A stretch of DNA of 64,000 bases, taken from Desulfobacula sp. (GTDB lineage: Bacteria; Desulfobacterota; Desulfobacteria; Desulfobacterales; Desulfobacteraceae). Each line of letters starts with the position of its first letter. The stretch's first letter is position 1. The position numbers and the translations under genes are program-made. Location: positions 33,294 through 97,293 of the forward strand of contig NZ_JAQYWD010000024.1 in NCBI RefSeq assembly GCF_030145145.1, written 5' to 3'. Below are positions 35,703-45,852 of this stretch, one piece after another. The notes below the pieces were generated by a model. It was given only the letters and a program-made list of their open reading frames with translations. It did no database searches and had not been told where the DNA came from.

Positions 35703-37664
35703 CTAAACGTTTGCCTGGGTTTTAAATACCACATTTAATTTTTCAGACAATGTTGCGATATCAAATGGTTTCAGGATAAATCCATTGCAGCCGATTTCCA
35801 TCATTCGTTCAATTTTGGTTTCCTTGCTGTAGCCTGAACATACCATCACTTTCAGGTTCGGATCAATCGTTTTGATTTGTTCAAAAGTTTCCCGGCCATT
35901 CATCTGGGGCATGACCATATCAAGAATCACAAGATCTATTTGTAATTGTTTGGTCTTTAAAAAATCAATGGCCTCACTCCCGCTTGAGACGGATGTTACT
36001 TGATATCCAAGGGATTCCAACATTTCTGAGCAGACTTCAACCACCCCTTTTTCATCATCAACCAATAAAATGGTGCCCTTTCCATTGAAAATCTTCCGCT
36101 TTTCTTTCTGCACCCTGACATTGCCGGCTTTTGCCGGGATGGCCGGCAGGAAGAACATAAATGAACTGCCTTTATCCGGCTTACTTTCAACTTTAAACAT
36201 CCCCTGATGGCTCGTGATAATCCCATAGGCCGTGGCAAGCCCCAGGCCTGTTCCCTGGCCCCTGGATTTTGTTGTGAAAAATGGATCAAAAATGCTATCC
36301 ATGATCTCTTTATCCATACCCATACCGGTATCTGTCACCGTCACCTTTACATAGGGCTGACGGTCAGTTCCAAGTCCGGACGTATCGGCGAAAACATTTT
36401 CTGATTTGAGGGTAATTTTGCCCCCATGGGGCATGGCCTGCCAGGCATTCACAAAAAGATTCAATAAAACCTGTTTGATCTGCCCTTCGTCTACAATGGT
36501 TCCCCATAATTTTTTTTCCAGGACGTGTTCAATCAGGATGTCTTTTTTCGTTCTTCCGAACATTTTTGCAGACATTTTCAAAAGGTAATTCAAATTAATA
36601 AGACCGGTCTCTTGATATGTTGTCTGTGCAAATCCCAATAATTGCTTTGCCAGTTCAGCACCATTGAAGACATATTCATCAATATTGGCAAGGCGCTTGT
36701 ATTCTTCGCTATCCCGGTCAAAACCACACTTTACAAGGGAGGCATACCCCTGGATACCCATGAGAATATTATTAAAATCATGGGCGATTCCACCGGCCAG
36801 GGTCCCGATGGCTTCCATTTTTTGGGCCTGCCGCAGCTGGTCTTCAAGTGTGAGCCTTTCCGTCACATCACGAGCGACGGCATATACCCCATTGAACTCG
36901 GCTCTCCCGTCACTGGCTGGCAGATACATCGGTGTGGCTTTGAGTTCCATAAACGCATATGATTCGTAGGGATTATTCCCGGATTTGCTGATTTTTGCCT
37001 TTTTAAACCTGAAATTCATATCCTGGCCATCATTGATCTGCCGGTCATATTTTTCAACCCGGGTAAGGGCCGCAGCCGTTGATAGATCCCCCTTGTGAAG
37101 CAGATCTTCAAACCGGGTGCCGATCAACGTCTGCTTTGAATATTCCAGCACACGTTCAAACTGATCATTCACAAACGTAAAACAGCCCCCCTGATCCAGG
37201 GTAAAAATAAGATCCGGAGAATTGTTCACCATGTATTCATAGCGTCTTTCCGAGGCATCAAGTCTTGCACAAACCGCTTTTTTATCAGCAATTAATTTCT
37301 TTTGGACCAACGCATTTTTTACGGTTTTTATCAGATCTGCATATTCAAACGGTTTTTTTAGATAATCCCATGCACCCAGCTTAACGGCCTTTATAGCCGA
37401 TTCGATGGATGCATATCCTGAGATGATAACAATCAAGACATCTTCATCTATGCCTAAAATATGCGTCATGACATCATACCCGTTCAGTCCGGGCATGTTT
37501 ATATCCAGCAAGACAAGATCAAACTTTTGCTGTTTAAAAATTCGTATCGCCTCATTTCCATCACAGGCGCCTACCGCTTGAAACCCTTCTCTTTTCAAAC
37601 AAAAAGAAATATTTTCAACGATCCTTTTCTCATCATCAACGACAAGTATCTGTTCTGATCTCAT
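35703..37664 (-). CDS. hybrid histidine kinase: REC-PAS-HisKA-HATPase-REC
   Basis: A 653-residue soluble hybrid kinase. The N-terminal receiver has its phospho-acceptor at Asp54 ([11 protein letters not shown]). It is followed by a PAS domain (about 140-275), HisKA (IAHDFNNIL, about residue 300), HATPase ([28 protein letters not shown]) and a second receiver ([12 protein letters not shown]). AHDFNN marks the HisKA subtype often found in deltaproteobacterial soluble kinases. The N-terminal receiver suggests input from another kinase. No output regulator gene is beside it. It is followed on the same strand by nothing, and preceded by the RnfB-GltD gene, so co-expression with that gene is possible. 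Confidence 0.92.
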   Translation of the reverse strand: MRSEQILVVDDEKRIVENISFCLKREGFQAVGACDGNEAIRIFKQQKFDLVLLDINMPGLNGYDVMTHILGIDEDVLIVIISGYASIESAIKAVKLGAWDYLKKPFEYADLIKTVKNALVQKKLIADKKAVCARLDASERRYEYMVNNSPDLIFTLDQGGCFTFVNDQFERVLEYSKQTLIGTRFEDLLHKGDLSTAAALTRVEKYDRQINDGQDMNFRFKKAKISKSGNNPYESYAFMELKATPMYLPASDGRAEFNGVYAVARDVTERLTLEDQLRQAQKMEAIGTLAGGIAHDFNNILMGIQGYASLVKCGFDRDSEEYKRLANIDEYVFNGAELAKQLLGFAQTTYQETGLINLNYLLKMSAKMFGRTKKDILIEHVLEKKLWGTIVDEGQIKQVLLNLFVNAWQAMPHGGKITLKSENVFADTSGLGTDRQPYVKVTVTDTGMGMDKEIMDSIFDPFFTTKSRGQGTGLGLATAYGIITSHQGMFKVESKPDKGSSFMFFLPAIPAKAGNVRVQKEKRKIFNGKGTILLVDDEKGVVEVCSEMLESLGYQVTSVSSGSEAIDFLKTKQLQIDLVILDMVMPQMNGRETFEQIKTIDPNLKVMVCSGYSKETKIERMMEIGCNGFILKPFDIATLSEKLNVVFKTQANV

Positions 37665-37711
37665 AAATTATCCGAATATGATTAATATGTTACCGCATCA
37701 ATCTGTACAAC

Positions 37712-39766
37712 TTATCCAGCAGCCTTAGATTTTTCATAACAAACAAGGCCGCATCTTAAGCACCTGGCAGCCTCAGCATGGGCTTGTTCCTTTGAAAAAC
37801 CCGTTGAAAAATCATCTGTCGACCCTTTTTTGGCCGGGGCCAATTGTATAATATTTCTCGGTAGAATATCCACATTGATCAGAGACGAAACATCCTGAAG
37901 TATGGATTGTTCCGTAATAAACTTAGACGGCTCCTGAAACGGGATGCCCAGCATCAGGTTATGGATGGCCGCCGCTGCTTTCCGGCCGCCATTGATAGCG
38001 GCAACAGCAGAGGCATACTCACTGGTAACATCCTGATTTGAAAGCAATCCCAGTTCCCTGTTTGCATCCGGTTTTTTCTGCAGTTCAACCCCTTCCCAAA
38101 CCAATGGTCCGTCATTTCCAGCACCGGCTTGTATTCCAAACGCCTCATCTTTACAGACAGGAACAAACACAAGTTCCGGAAATCTTCCAGAACCGATGAT
38201 CAACGTATCTGTATCAATATCATGTTTCAAGCCTGTGTCAAGTTCTACATATTCAATTTTTGTTAAATGCCCTGCTTCACCCATGACTTTTGTAATCCCG
38301 GTATTATAAACCACCCTTGCACCTGCCTGGGATAGCGTATCTATAACCGTCGAATCAAACGAAGACGTTTCCGGATATCTCCTTGAAAAAATGGTAATAT
38401 TTTTTGATCCATTTTCTTTTAAAATTGCGACAGCATCCGGCACCCGGATACCGTCGCCTGCAATGACGACATTTTTTCCTGAAGATATGCAACTATTTTT
38501 ATCTGATTTACTCCGCAACAGATCTATCAATAAATATGCCCCTGGAAAAACCGTTGGCACCTTATGGATATTGCCTGTTGCAAGCCTGGAATCCCACCCC
38601 CCGGTGGCCGTAAATACCGCATGAAATCCCTGTTTTAAAAGCCCGTCAATGGTAAAGTCAATGCCTGCTGTGACATGGGTCTTGAAACGCACACCCATTT
38701 GTTTGACCCCTTCAATGTCCCAGTCAAGCACGTCCATGGGCAATCTTTCCCTGGCAATGGCCACACGAAGGATTCCCCCCAACACATCGGTCGCTTCAAA
38801 AACCGTGGGATCATGCCCGAGCCGTGCACTAAAATACGCAGCAGACAACCCTTCAACACCTCCGCCGATAATGGCTACCCGTTTCCCTGTGGACGGTGCT
38901 TTATACGGCAATACACATTTGTTTTGATTCATTTCATAATCACAGGCAAACCGTTTTAAATGATTGATGGCAACCGATTCATCCTGTAACAGTCTCCTGC
39001 AGTTCGCTTCACAAGGGGCCGGACAAATTCTTGAAATAACCGTTGGAAACGGATTTCTTTCTTTGGATACCCGAACAGACCCTTCATAATCCCCTTCCAG
39101 AATCATGCGGATATATTCCTTGATATCTATACCCGTGGGACACGCCCGCTGACATGGCGTAATACACTCCTCATCCGTATATTCTCTCATAATCCTCTGG
39201 GTCACGGATGTCAGCCGGATAATATGTTTAGGGCAAACCCGTTCACAGGCACCACACCCCGTACATTTTGACTGGTCCACCCGGGGCAGCCCATCATCGC
39301 CAATGGACAATGCGCCAAACAGACACGCTCGCACACAGGTCCCCAGTCCCAGGCACCCGATCCTGCAAACCTTCATTCCACCGAACAACCGGTCAGCCGC
39401 TCTGCAATCGGTCACCCCGATATAGTGATATTCCCTGTCGGCGTCATCTTTACCATAGTAGCATCCCGGTCCCGCGAATTCAGGTTCTTTATCCGAAACA
39501 GACACGCCCATAATCCGGGCGATTGACAAGGCAACATCCTCCCCGGCAGCCACACAGGAATTCACACCGGAAAGGCCTTTTACAATGGCTTCTGCATTGG
39601 CGTTACATCCCGGGTATCCACATCCGCCGCAATTGGCCCCGGGCAAGGCCTCGTCAATGGCCACGATTTTGGGGTCTTCGTAAACATAAAATACTTTTGA
39701 AGCAATCACCAATACGGTACCGATGACAATACCAAGTCCACCCATCATTAAAACAGATTGAAACAT
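37712..39766 (-). CDS. RnfB-like / GltD-like fused iron-sulfur flavoprotein
   Basis: A 684-residue fusion. Residues 1-30 are a membrane anchor as in RnfB. They are followed by the RnfB [4Fe-4S] motif GANCGGCGYPGC and a two-cluster ferredoxin region (CTGCGACERVCPKHI). From about 195 on comes the GltD/NADPH-dependent glutamate synthase small-subunit fold: CITPCQRACPTGIDIKEYIRM, FAD loop IIGGGVEGLSAAYFSARLG and INGGRKAAAAIH. The second, pyridine-nucleotide loop reads VVIAGDGIRVPDAVAIL instead of the GGGNxAxD pattern, so NAD(P)H binding may be lost or altered. A CLRCGLVC pair ends the protein. It probably moves electrons between ferredoxin and another carrier at the membrane. It is divergent from fdhA, which suggests a joint role. 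Confidence 0.85.
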   Translation of the reverse strand: MFQSVLMMGGLGIVIGTVLVIASKVFYVYEDPKIVAIDEALPGANCGGCGYPGCNANAEAIVKGLSGVNSCVAAGEDVALSIARIMGVSVSDKEPEFAGPGCYYGKDDADREYHYIGVTDCRAADRLFGGMKVCRIGCLGLGTCVRACLFGALSIGDDGLPRVDQSKCTGCGACERVCPKHIIRLTSVTQRIMREYTDEECITPCQRACPTGIDIKEYIRMILEGDYEGSVRVSKERNPFPTVISRICPAPCEANCRRLLQDESVAINHLKRFACDYEMNQNKCVLPYKAPSTGKRVAIIGGGVEGLSAAYFSARLGHDPTVFEATDVLGGILRVAIARERLPMDVLDWDIEGVKQMGVRFKTHVTAGIDFTIDGLLKQGFHAVFTATGGWDSRLATGNIHKVPTVFPGAYLLIDLLRSKSDKNSCISSGKNVVIAGDGIRVPDAVAILKENGSKNITIFSRRYPETSSFDSTVIDTLSQAGARVVYNTGITKVMGEAGHLTKIEYVELDTGLKHDIDTDTLIIGSGRFPELVFVPVCKDEAFGIQAGAGNDGPLVWEGVELQKKPDANRELGLLSNQDVTSEYASAVAAINGGRKAAAAIHNLMLGIPFQEPSKFITEQSILQDVSSLINVDILPRNIIQLAPAKKGSTDDFSTGFSKEQAHAEAARCLRCGLVCYEKSKAAG

Positions 39767-39884
39767 GAATATATCCTTATGGTTTGCAGGTTCACTTTAA
39801 ACGCAAAAGAATCTTCTATTGTATACGCATTTGAAAAACGAAAAGTCAATCATATCGAAAAAAAAAAGATATCTTGTTGTTACG

Positions 39885-39913
39885 TTGACAAGCTGTCATT
39901 GAAACGGTATTTA
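39885..39913 (+). promoter_or_regulatory. candidate fdhA promoter
   Basis: A perfect TTGACA (39885-39890), a 17-base spacer and TATTTA (39908-39913). A start near 39920 would give a leader of about 55 bases to the fdhA ATG. The 208-base divergent region also has to serve the RnfB-GltD gene on the other strand, but I could not pick a promoter for that side. Confidence 0.5.
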
Positions 39914-39974
39914 TGGAGACAGTTTCAGACCAAGTCCGTCAGGCTGTTATAACATATAATCCAGGAAAGTAGCC

Positions 39975-42743
39975 ATGGAATCTAATATTATAACAATAAA
40001 CGAAAACAAGCTGACCTTTGAATCCGGGGAAACAATTCTTACCGTTGCGCAACGCAATAACATTCATATTTCGACCCTGTGCCATCTTAAAAACACCCTG
40101 CCGACCCATACCTGCAAAATTTGTCTGGTTGAGGTAAAGGGTGAAACCGACCTGGTGGAATCGTGTGCCGCCAAAGCCCGGCGGGATATGATTATTTTCA
40201 CAGAATCTCCAAAGGTTATCACCGCCCGCCGGAAACAGATCAGCAAACTGCTGGCGCTGGGGAATCACAATTGTGCCATAAGAGAGGTAGACCCAATGGA
40301 CTGGACCTCTTTTCAACTGGATGTTCTCACGAGGGATGGCAACGAAGACCTGTGCCCGGCCTGGGGAAATTGTGAACTCCAGAACCTGGCTTACCTGTAT
40401 CAGGTCAAAACCCGTGCACTGCCGTTAACCGGCTGTAAATATGAAACAGAACGGGCCAATCCCTTTATTATCAGAGATTTTTCACGCTGTATTCTTTGTG
40501 GAAGATGTATAAAAGCCTGCCGGGAAATACAGGTGAACAATGCCATTGAATTTGGTTACTCGGGTGAAGATCTTAAAGTTATTGCAAAAGCGGATGCACC
40601 ACTGAAAGATTCGGATTGTGTTTTTTGTGGTGAGTGCCTGCAGGTTTGCCCTGTGGGGGCACTGGTTCCGGAGAAAGCATTCAGAGATGACAGGTTCAAA
40701 GACACCCGGAAAATCCGAACGACCTGTCCGTTCTGCGGTGTGGGGTGCCAGATGGATCTGTTTGTCCAGGACAACAAAATTGTTAAAATCGATGGCGCTG
40801 ACATGGATCTTCCGCCAAATCATGCAAGCTTGTGTGTAAAAGGCAGGTTTGGATACGACTTTATCGCATCTGCCGACCGTCTGACCAGACCCTTGATCAA
40901 AAAGAACGGGGAACAGGTGGCGGTTTCCTGGGATGAAGCGTTGGATTTTGTGGCAGAAAAATTATCAGCCATTAAAAAAGAATTCGGTCCGGACAGCATA
41001 GGGGTCCTGACGTCTGCCCGGATCACCAATGAAGACAATTACATTGCCCAGAAATTTACCCGGGCTGTTCTAAAAACCAATAATATCGATCACTGTGCCC
41101 GACTCTGACATAGCTCCACCGTAGCCGGTCTGGCTGCAGCATTTGGAAGCGGTGCCATGACCAATACCATCGCAGATATTGAAACATCGGACGTGATACT
41201 GGTCACAGGTTCCAACACAACAGAGAACCATCCGGTTCTCTCCAGTTTTGTCAAACGGGCCACGTTAAACGGTAAAAAACTATTTGTCATTGATCCCAGG
41301 AAAGTAAAACTCACAGACCACGCCGACAAATGGCTCAGGCCTGCACCTGGCACGGACATTGCCTGGATCAACGGCCTGATGCATGTCATCATCAAAGAAG
41401 CTCTTCACAACAAGGTGTTCATTGAAAATCGAACAGAAAATTTTGAAGTCCTCAAAAAAACGGTGGAAAGATATACGCCTGAATATGTGGAAACCATCAC
41501 CGGCATCAAGGCCGAAGATCTCATCCAAGTGGCCAGAGAATTTGCCAGTGCACCGGTGGCCGCTATTTTATACTGTATGGGAATTACACAGCATACGTGT
41601 GGCACGGATAATGTAAAATCCCTTGCAAATCTTTCCATGCTGTGCGGACACATAGGAAAACCAGGCGGTGGCGTGAACCCGTTGCGCGGCCAGAACAATG
41701 TGCAGGGTGCCTGTGATATGGGCGGGTTGCCCAATGTATTTACGGCCTATCAACCCGTGGGCAATGATGACGTCCGGAATCGCCTGGAAAAAGCCTGGAA
41801 CACCAGCGGCATGTCCGCGACCCCGGGACTGCCCGTTACGGAGATGGTTCAAAACGCCTATGACGGAAAGATGAAATCCCTTTTTGTTATTGGTGAGAAT
41901 CCACTGGTCTCTGACCCGGATCTGAACCATGCCAGAAAAGCCTTTGCCAATCTGGCGTTCTTAGTTGTTCAGGATATCTTTCAGACCGAAACCACAAAAA
42001 TTGCGGATGTGGTTCTGCCGGCCACATGCTTTGCCGAAAAAGAGGGCACCTTTACCAATACGGAACGGCGGGTTCAACGGGTCAGAAAAGCCGTGGAAGC
42101 TCCGGGAGAAGCCCGGCAGGACTGGGAAATTCTCTGCAACATCGCCACGAGGATGGGATATGAGATGTCCTATCCGAACAGCCATGACATTTTCAAAGAA
42201 ATCACATCGGTCACGCCTTCCTACAAAGGCATTACCTGGGATAGAATCGATGGAATGGGCATTCACTGGCCCTGCCCCAATGAAATCCATAATGGAACGC
42301 CCATCCTTCATACCACTCAATTTACCCGGGGCAAGGGCATGTTCCACGCCATTGACCATACCCCGCCGGCTGAACAGCCGACCCGGGACTACCCGTATAT
42401 CCTCACCACCGGAAGGGTATTATATCACTACCATACAGGCACCATGACCATGAGAACAGATGGGCTCAACCGGCTCTCCCCTGAATGTTTTGTGGAAATA
42501 TCTTCGGGAGATGCCCAGCGGTTGGGCCTTGATACCGGATCCATGGTGGCGGTATCTTCCCGCAGAGGCAAAATCCATGCAAAGCTGAAAGTATCGTCAA
42601 AAGCCATGGACGGGACCATTTTTATTCCCTTTCATTTTGCCAAAGCAGCCGCCAATGAACTGACCAATGCAAAACTGGACCCAACTGCAAAAATACCCGA
42701 ATTTAAAGTCTGCGCCATTAAGATTGAACCTGTCACCGCTTGA
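39975..42743 (+). CDS. fdhA: selenocysteine-containing formate dehydrogenase, catalytic subunit with NuoG-like N-terminus
   Basis: One 922-residue protein read through an in-frame TGA at 41106-41108 as selenocysteine 378. The context CARL-Sec-HSSTVAGL is the family active site, and the frame continues without break to 42743. The N-terminal 230 residues resemble NuoG/HydA: a [2Fe-2S] domain (CHLK...CKIC), a Cys-rich segment ending CPAWGNCELQNLAY, and two [4Fe-4S] clusters (CILCGRCIKAC, CVFCGECLQVC). The molybdopterin part begins with CPFCGVGCQ and ends with the dinucleotide-binding fold. It interconverts formate and CO2, the first step of the methyl branch. No twin-arginine signal is present, so it is cytoplasmic. 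A diaphorase subunit is not adjacent. Sel genes must be elsewhere. Confidence 0.94.
41106..41146 (+). promoter_or_regulatory. UGA (Sec) codon and bacterial SECIS hairpin
   Basis: Exactly 18 bases after the TGA lies the loop GGTCT, closed by GTAGCC (41121-41126) and GGCTGC (41132-41137), six pairs with one G-T. Outer CCA/TGG may extend the stem. E. coli fdhF has the same layout, with its GGUC loop also 18 bases after UGA. The hairpin should bind SelB. It shows that the TGA is a recoded codon and not a nonsense mutation. Confidence 0.88.
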
Positions 42744-42754
42744 AGCGCCATCCC

Positions 42755-42770
42755 CCTTTCAAACGAAAGG
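42755..42770. terminator. weak bidirectional hairpin between convergent fdhA and rluD
   Basis: A six-base stem CCTTTC/GAAAGG with an AAAC loop lies in the 33-base gap between the convergent stops of fdhA and rluD. No T-run follows on either strand. It could mark 3' ends of both messages but is not a convincing intrinsic terminator. Confidence 0.3.
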
Positions 42771-42776
42771 CATCCC

Positions 42777-43706
42777 CTATTGAAAGGATTCGAGCAATGT
42801 CTGTACCTGCAAAAAATCTGCCGGCAATTCTGCCTCAAAACCCATTTTTCTGCCGGAATACGGATGCCTGAAACCCAGCTGCCAGGAATGAAGCATCTGT
42901 CTGGGGGCCACGCTCTTTTTTTTTCGATATCTTCTGGGTTGATAGATGAGATCCCCAATCAAGGGGTGCCCCAGGGCATAAAAATGCACCCTGATTTGAT
43001 GGGTTCTTCCTGTTTTTAAAACAGCCTCAACCAGGCAGGCGGTTTTAAACGTTTTTTTGACTTTCCAGCAGGTTGTGGCAGATTTCCCCTGTTCATGGCG
43101 GATGGCCATTATCTTTCTCTTCACCGGATGCCGGCCAATGGGAAGATTGATCTCTCCCCGGACATCTGAAAAATTTCCAGAAACCAGGGCCAGATATTTT
43201 TTCTCCACCCGCCGCTGCTGGAATTCTTTTTGCAGAAAATGTAATGCCGCCCTTGTTTTTGCAATGACCATCAAGCCGGAGGTATCTTTATCCAATCTGT
43301 GAACAATACCAGGCCTGAAAGGATCCTCCCCCACATGTTTTATGTTTGGCACATGAAACAATAACCCGTTTACAAGGGTCCCGGAAAAATTTCCCGGTCC
43401 AGGATGGACCACCATGCCCGGATTTTTGTTAATCACCATGATATGATCATCTTCAAATATCATATCCAGATCCAGCTTTTCAGGCAGAATCGCAGTATCA
43501 ATATCGGGATCAGGAATTTGTCCGCTAATCGTATCTCCGGTTCTCACCCGGTATCCCGGTTTTTTTCGCTGATGATTCACCCGGATATCTCCCGTATTCA
43601 CCAACCTGACCGCCCTGTTCCGGGAGCAGTCTGTGCTGAAATTGGAAATGATGGTATCCAGGCGGGTGTCTTTTAGATCTTCATCTATAATAATCGTCAG
43701 TTTCAT
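42777..43706 (-). CDS. RluD-family 23S rRNA pseudouridine synthase
   Basis: A 309-residue pseudouridine synthase. An N-terminal S4 RNA-binding domain (RLDTIISNFSTDCSRNRAVRLVNTGDIRVNH) is followed by the catalytic domain with the active-site aspartate in GIVHRLDKDTSGLMV. VVHPGPGNFSGTLVNGLL and GRTHQIRVHFYALGHPLIGD are further family blocks. The S4 plus HRLD layout and length match RluD, which modifies helix 69 of 23S rRNA, but RluC-like specificity cannot be excluded. It sits behind the carD terminator and converges on fdhA. Confidence 0.93.
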   Translation of the reverse strand: MKLTIIIDEDLKDTRLDTIISNFSTDCSRNRAVRLVNTGDIRVNHQRKKPGYRVRTGDTISGQIPDPDIDTAILPEKLDLDMIFEDDHIMVINKNPGMVVHPGPGNFSGTLVNGLLFHVPNIKHVGEDPFRPGIVHRLDKDTSGLMVIAKTRAALHFLQKEFQQRRVEKKYLALVSGNFSDVRGEINLPIGRHPVKRKIMAIRHEQGKSATTCWKVKKTFKTACLVEAVLKTGRTHQIRVHFYALGHPLIGDLIYQPRRYRKKKSVAPRQMLHSWQLGFRHPYSGRKMGFEAELPADFLQVQTLLESFQ

Positions 43707-43712
43707 GATATC

Positions 43713-43750
43713 AAAAAAAACCGGCGGACTTTTTATGGTCCGCCGGTTTT
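43713..43750 (-). terminator. rho-independent terminator of carD
   Basis: A 13-base perfect stem, AAAACCGGCGGAC (43717-43729) with GTCCGCCGGTTTT (43738-43750), has an eight-base loop. On the minus strand it is followed by a run of eight T residues. It lies about 25 bases after the carD stop and ends just before the rluD start, so rluD needs its own promoter or read-through. Confidence 0.9.
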
Positions 43751-43775
43751 CAAATGCGTGTGATCCTAAAGTGTG

Positions 43776-44300
43776 TCAGGTGAAAAGATTCTCAATTTCC
43801 TGCATCATTTCTTTTTCATCTATATCTTTAGCTGTGGACAACTCTTGAACCAATAAATTCTGAGCCGTATCAAGCAGCTTACGCTCACCAAAAGAAAGAT
43901 CTTTTTCAAGCTTTAACTGGAATAGATCTCTAAAAACTTCAGCGACATCGTAGATTGAACCGGTTTTAATCTTATCCATGTATTCCCGGTATCTCCGATT
44001 CCATGTCTGGTTATCAGCCCCTTGTGCCTTTTCCTGCATAACCTTGTAGACTTCCGGAACCTCTGTTTCAGGAATAACTTCCCTCAGGCCGACGGATTCC
44101 ACGTTTGAAGTCGGAATCATGATGACCATACCATTTTCCACGATCTTCATCATGTAAAAGTTCATGGTGTCCCCGTTTATTTCCTTGCTCTCAATTGACT
44201 CAATGCAGCCAACACCATGAGCAGGATAAACTGCCAGGTCCCCTTTGGAAAATTCTTTTTTGGTTGATGCTGCCCTTATGACTTTGGTTTTTTCACCCAT
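43776..44300 (-). CDS. CarD family transcriptional regulator (CdnL)
   Basis: A 174-residue CarD/CdnL protein. The N-terminal Tudor-like RNA-polymerase interaction domain (FSKGDLAVYPAHGVGCIESIESKEI...FYMMKI) is followed by an all-helical C-terminal domain (TWNRRYREYMDKIKTGSIYDVAEVFRDL...LSFGERKLLDTA). It binds the RNA polymerase beta subunit and stabilises open complexes, mainly at rRNA-type promoters. ATG at 44300 is preferred because GGGAG lies five bases before it; a GTG four codons earlier is the alternative. The unit has its own terminator. Confidence 0.93.
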   Translation of the reverse strand: MGEKTKVIRAASTKKEFSKGDLAVYPAHGVGCIESIESKEINGDTMNFYMMKIVENGMVIMIPTSNVESVGLREVIPETEVPEVYKVMQEKAQGADNQTWNRRYREYMDKIKTGSIYDVAEVFRDLFQLKLEKDLSFGERKLLDTAQNLLVQELSTAKDIDEKEMMQEIENLFT

Positions 44301-44559
44301 TAGATCTCCCACCTTTTTTTATAAAACAATTAGCCCATTCTTGAACAGATAACCACATATTAACAATATTGTCAATGACATTAATTTTGTGAAATCTTGT
44401 GTACCGTGAAATTTTCCTTTGAATAACGGGGGTTTTCTGTCTTATTTTTCTGCCCGTTGAGACAATCCAAACCATCGTTTTTGACGGGCATACAATATAG
44501 ACAAAATGAGGTGGGGAACCGTCATGGCAATAGCATAAAGCCGAGGATGACCATACGCC

Positions 44560-45144
44560 TTAGCAGCGGTTGGTATTGAATACATTCATGGCGGCAGTTA
44601 CGCCATTTTCAAGGAGGTATAAACAGGCATCTGAGGCAGTATCAATACACTGATCCAGGCGAGTGATTTCATCCGGGGAAAACCGGCCAAGGACGTGCCC
44701 GGTTACATCTGCGCCTGATCCGGGATGGCCGACCCCCACGCGAATTCGAATACAATCTTTTTTGCCAAACGCCTCAAGGATGGACCGAACACCGTTATGC
44801 CCGCCATGCCCACGGCCTTTAACGATTTTTATTTTTCCAAATGCCAGATCCATATCATCATGAACAATAATGATATCCTGTATGTTAACTTTATAATAGG
44901 CGGCAAATTTATGGATGGGCACTCCGCTTCTGTTCATATACGTTAACGGTTTTATGATAAACACATTCTGGCCTTTAATCGTGTCTTTCACATATTCAGA
45001 ATCAAAGCGGGATTTATCAAAGGAAAGGTGGGATTTTAAAGCAATGTCGTCAACAACTAGAAAACCGATATTGTGACGGGTCTGGTCGTATCCTTTACCG
45101 GGATTGCCCAGACCCGCCACAATTTTAAATTTTGAACCTGACAT
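44560..45144 (-). CDS. pth: peptidyl-tRNA hydrolase
   Basis: A 194-residue bacterial Pth. The N-terminal GLGNPGKGYDQTRHNIGF carries the conserved Asn and catalytic His. KPLTYMNRSG, IIVHDDMDLAFGKIKIVKGRGHGGHNGVRSI and RIRVGVGHP are further hallmarks. It frees tRNA from prematurely released peptides. It lies 16 bases after the rplY gene, and the prs-rplY-pth order is common in bacteria. Confidence 0.97.
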   Translation of the reverse strand: MSGSKFKIVAGLGNPGKGYDQTRHNIGFLVVDDIALKSHLSFDKSRFDSEYVKDTIKGQNVFIIKPLTYMNRSGVPIHKFAAYYKVNIQDIIIVHDDMDLAFGKIKIVKGRGHGGHNGVRSILEAFGKKDCIRIRVGVGHPGSGADVTGHVLGRFSPDEITRLDQCIDTASDACLYLLENGVTAAMNVFNTNRC

Positions 45145-45160
45145 CTAGGATGACATCACC

Positions 45161-45793
45161 TTAAGAGGGTTTTTCCTCATTCACAACCTCTTCCAGATCT
45201 TCTTCCTCTTCTTCAGTTTCTTGCTCATCAACTGTCGGCGCCACAATGGTGATGACGGTATAGTTAACTTCATGGGGAATTTCAATATGCTCACCCAGAT
45301 CAATCTCATCAACATGGATGGCATCACCCACATCAAGATCAGTGATATCAATCTGGATTGTATCGGGCGTGTCAGCCGGCTTGCAGACCACATCAAGCTC
45401 ACGTCGAATAACCTGAAGGAATCCCCCGGCTTTGACACCTTTGCTGACACCCACCGCTTCAACCTGTACACTGACAGTCACTTTTGTATCCAGGTTGACC
45501 TCATGCAGATCAACATGCAGGTAATTCAAACCAAAGGTGTCCATCTGCATATCTTTGAGCATGACAATTTTTTTTTCTCCAGAATCCCCGTCAACCTTGA
45601 GATTAAAAAAAAGACCCATGGAACCATTTTTCCGGATGATTCTATCAAATTCAATGGTGCCAAGAGAAAGCATTTCAGCTTTTTTCTTTGCCCCGTACAT
45701 AATGGCAGGTATTTCATGATTTCTTCTTAATTTTCTGGCAGCACCCTTACCGCTTTTTTCTCTCAATTTGGCATTTAATTCAATTAATTCCAA
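45161..45793 (-). CDS. rplY: 50S ribosomal protein L25 / Ctc form
   Basis: About 210 residues: the long CTC type of L25 with an N-terminal 5S-rRNA-binding domain (ELIELNAKLREKSGKGAARKLRRNHEIPAIMYG), a beta-rich C-domain and an acidic tail (ETEEEEEDLEEVV). The frame is open from an ATG at 45823. The TTG at 45793 follows GGAGG by seven bases and gives the usual start MELIELNA, so it is chosen. It lies between prs and pth, in the standard order. Confidence 0.93.
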   Translation of the reverse strand: MELIELNAKLREKSGKGAARKLRRNHEIPAIMYGAKKKAEMLSLGTIEFDRIIRKNGSMGLFFNLKVDGDSGEKKIVMLKDMQMDTFGLNYLHVDLHEVNLDTKVTVSVQVEAVGVSKGVKAGGFLQVIRRELDVVCKPADTPDTIQIDITDLDVGDAIHVDEIDLGEHIEIPHEVNYTVITIVAPTVDEQETEEEEEDLEEVVNEEKPS

Positions 45794-45852
45794 AGTTTTT
45801 TCCTCCGTAACTCCATGCATCATTCATGCAGAAGACTAATATATCAATTATT

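Noticed and set aside
41109..41157. Possible nonsense mutation or frameshift splitting fdhA
   Set aside because: The frame is unchanged on both sides, the TGA is at the exact selenocysteine position of the family, and a SECIS hairpin follows at the proper distance.
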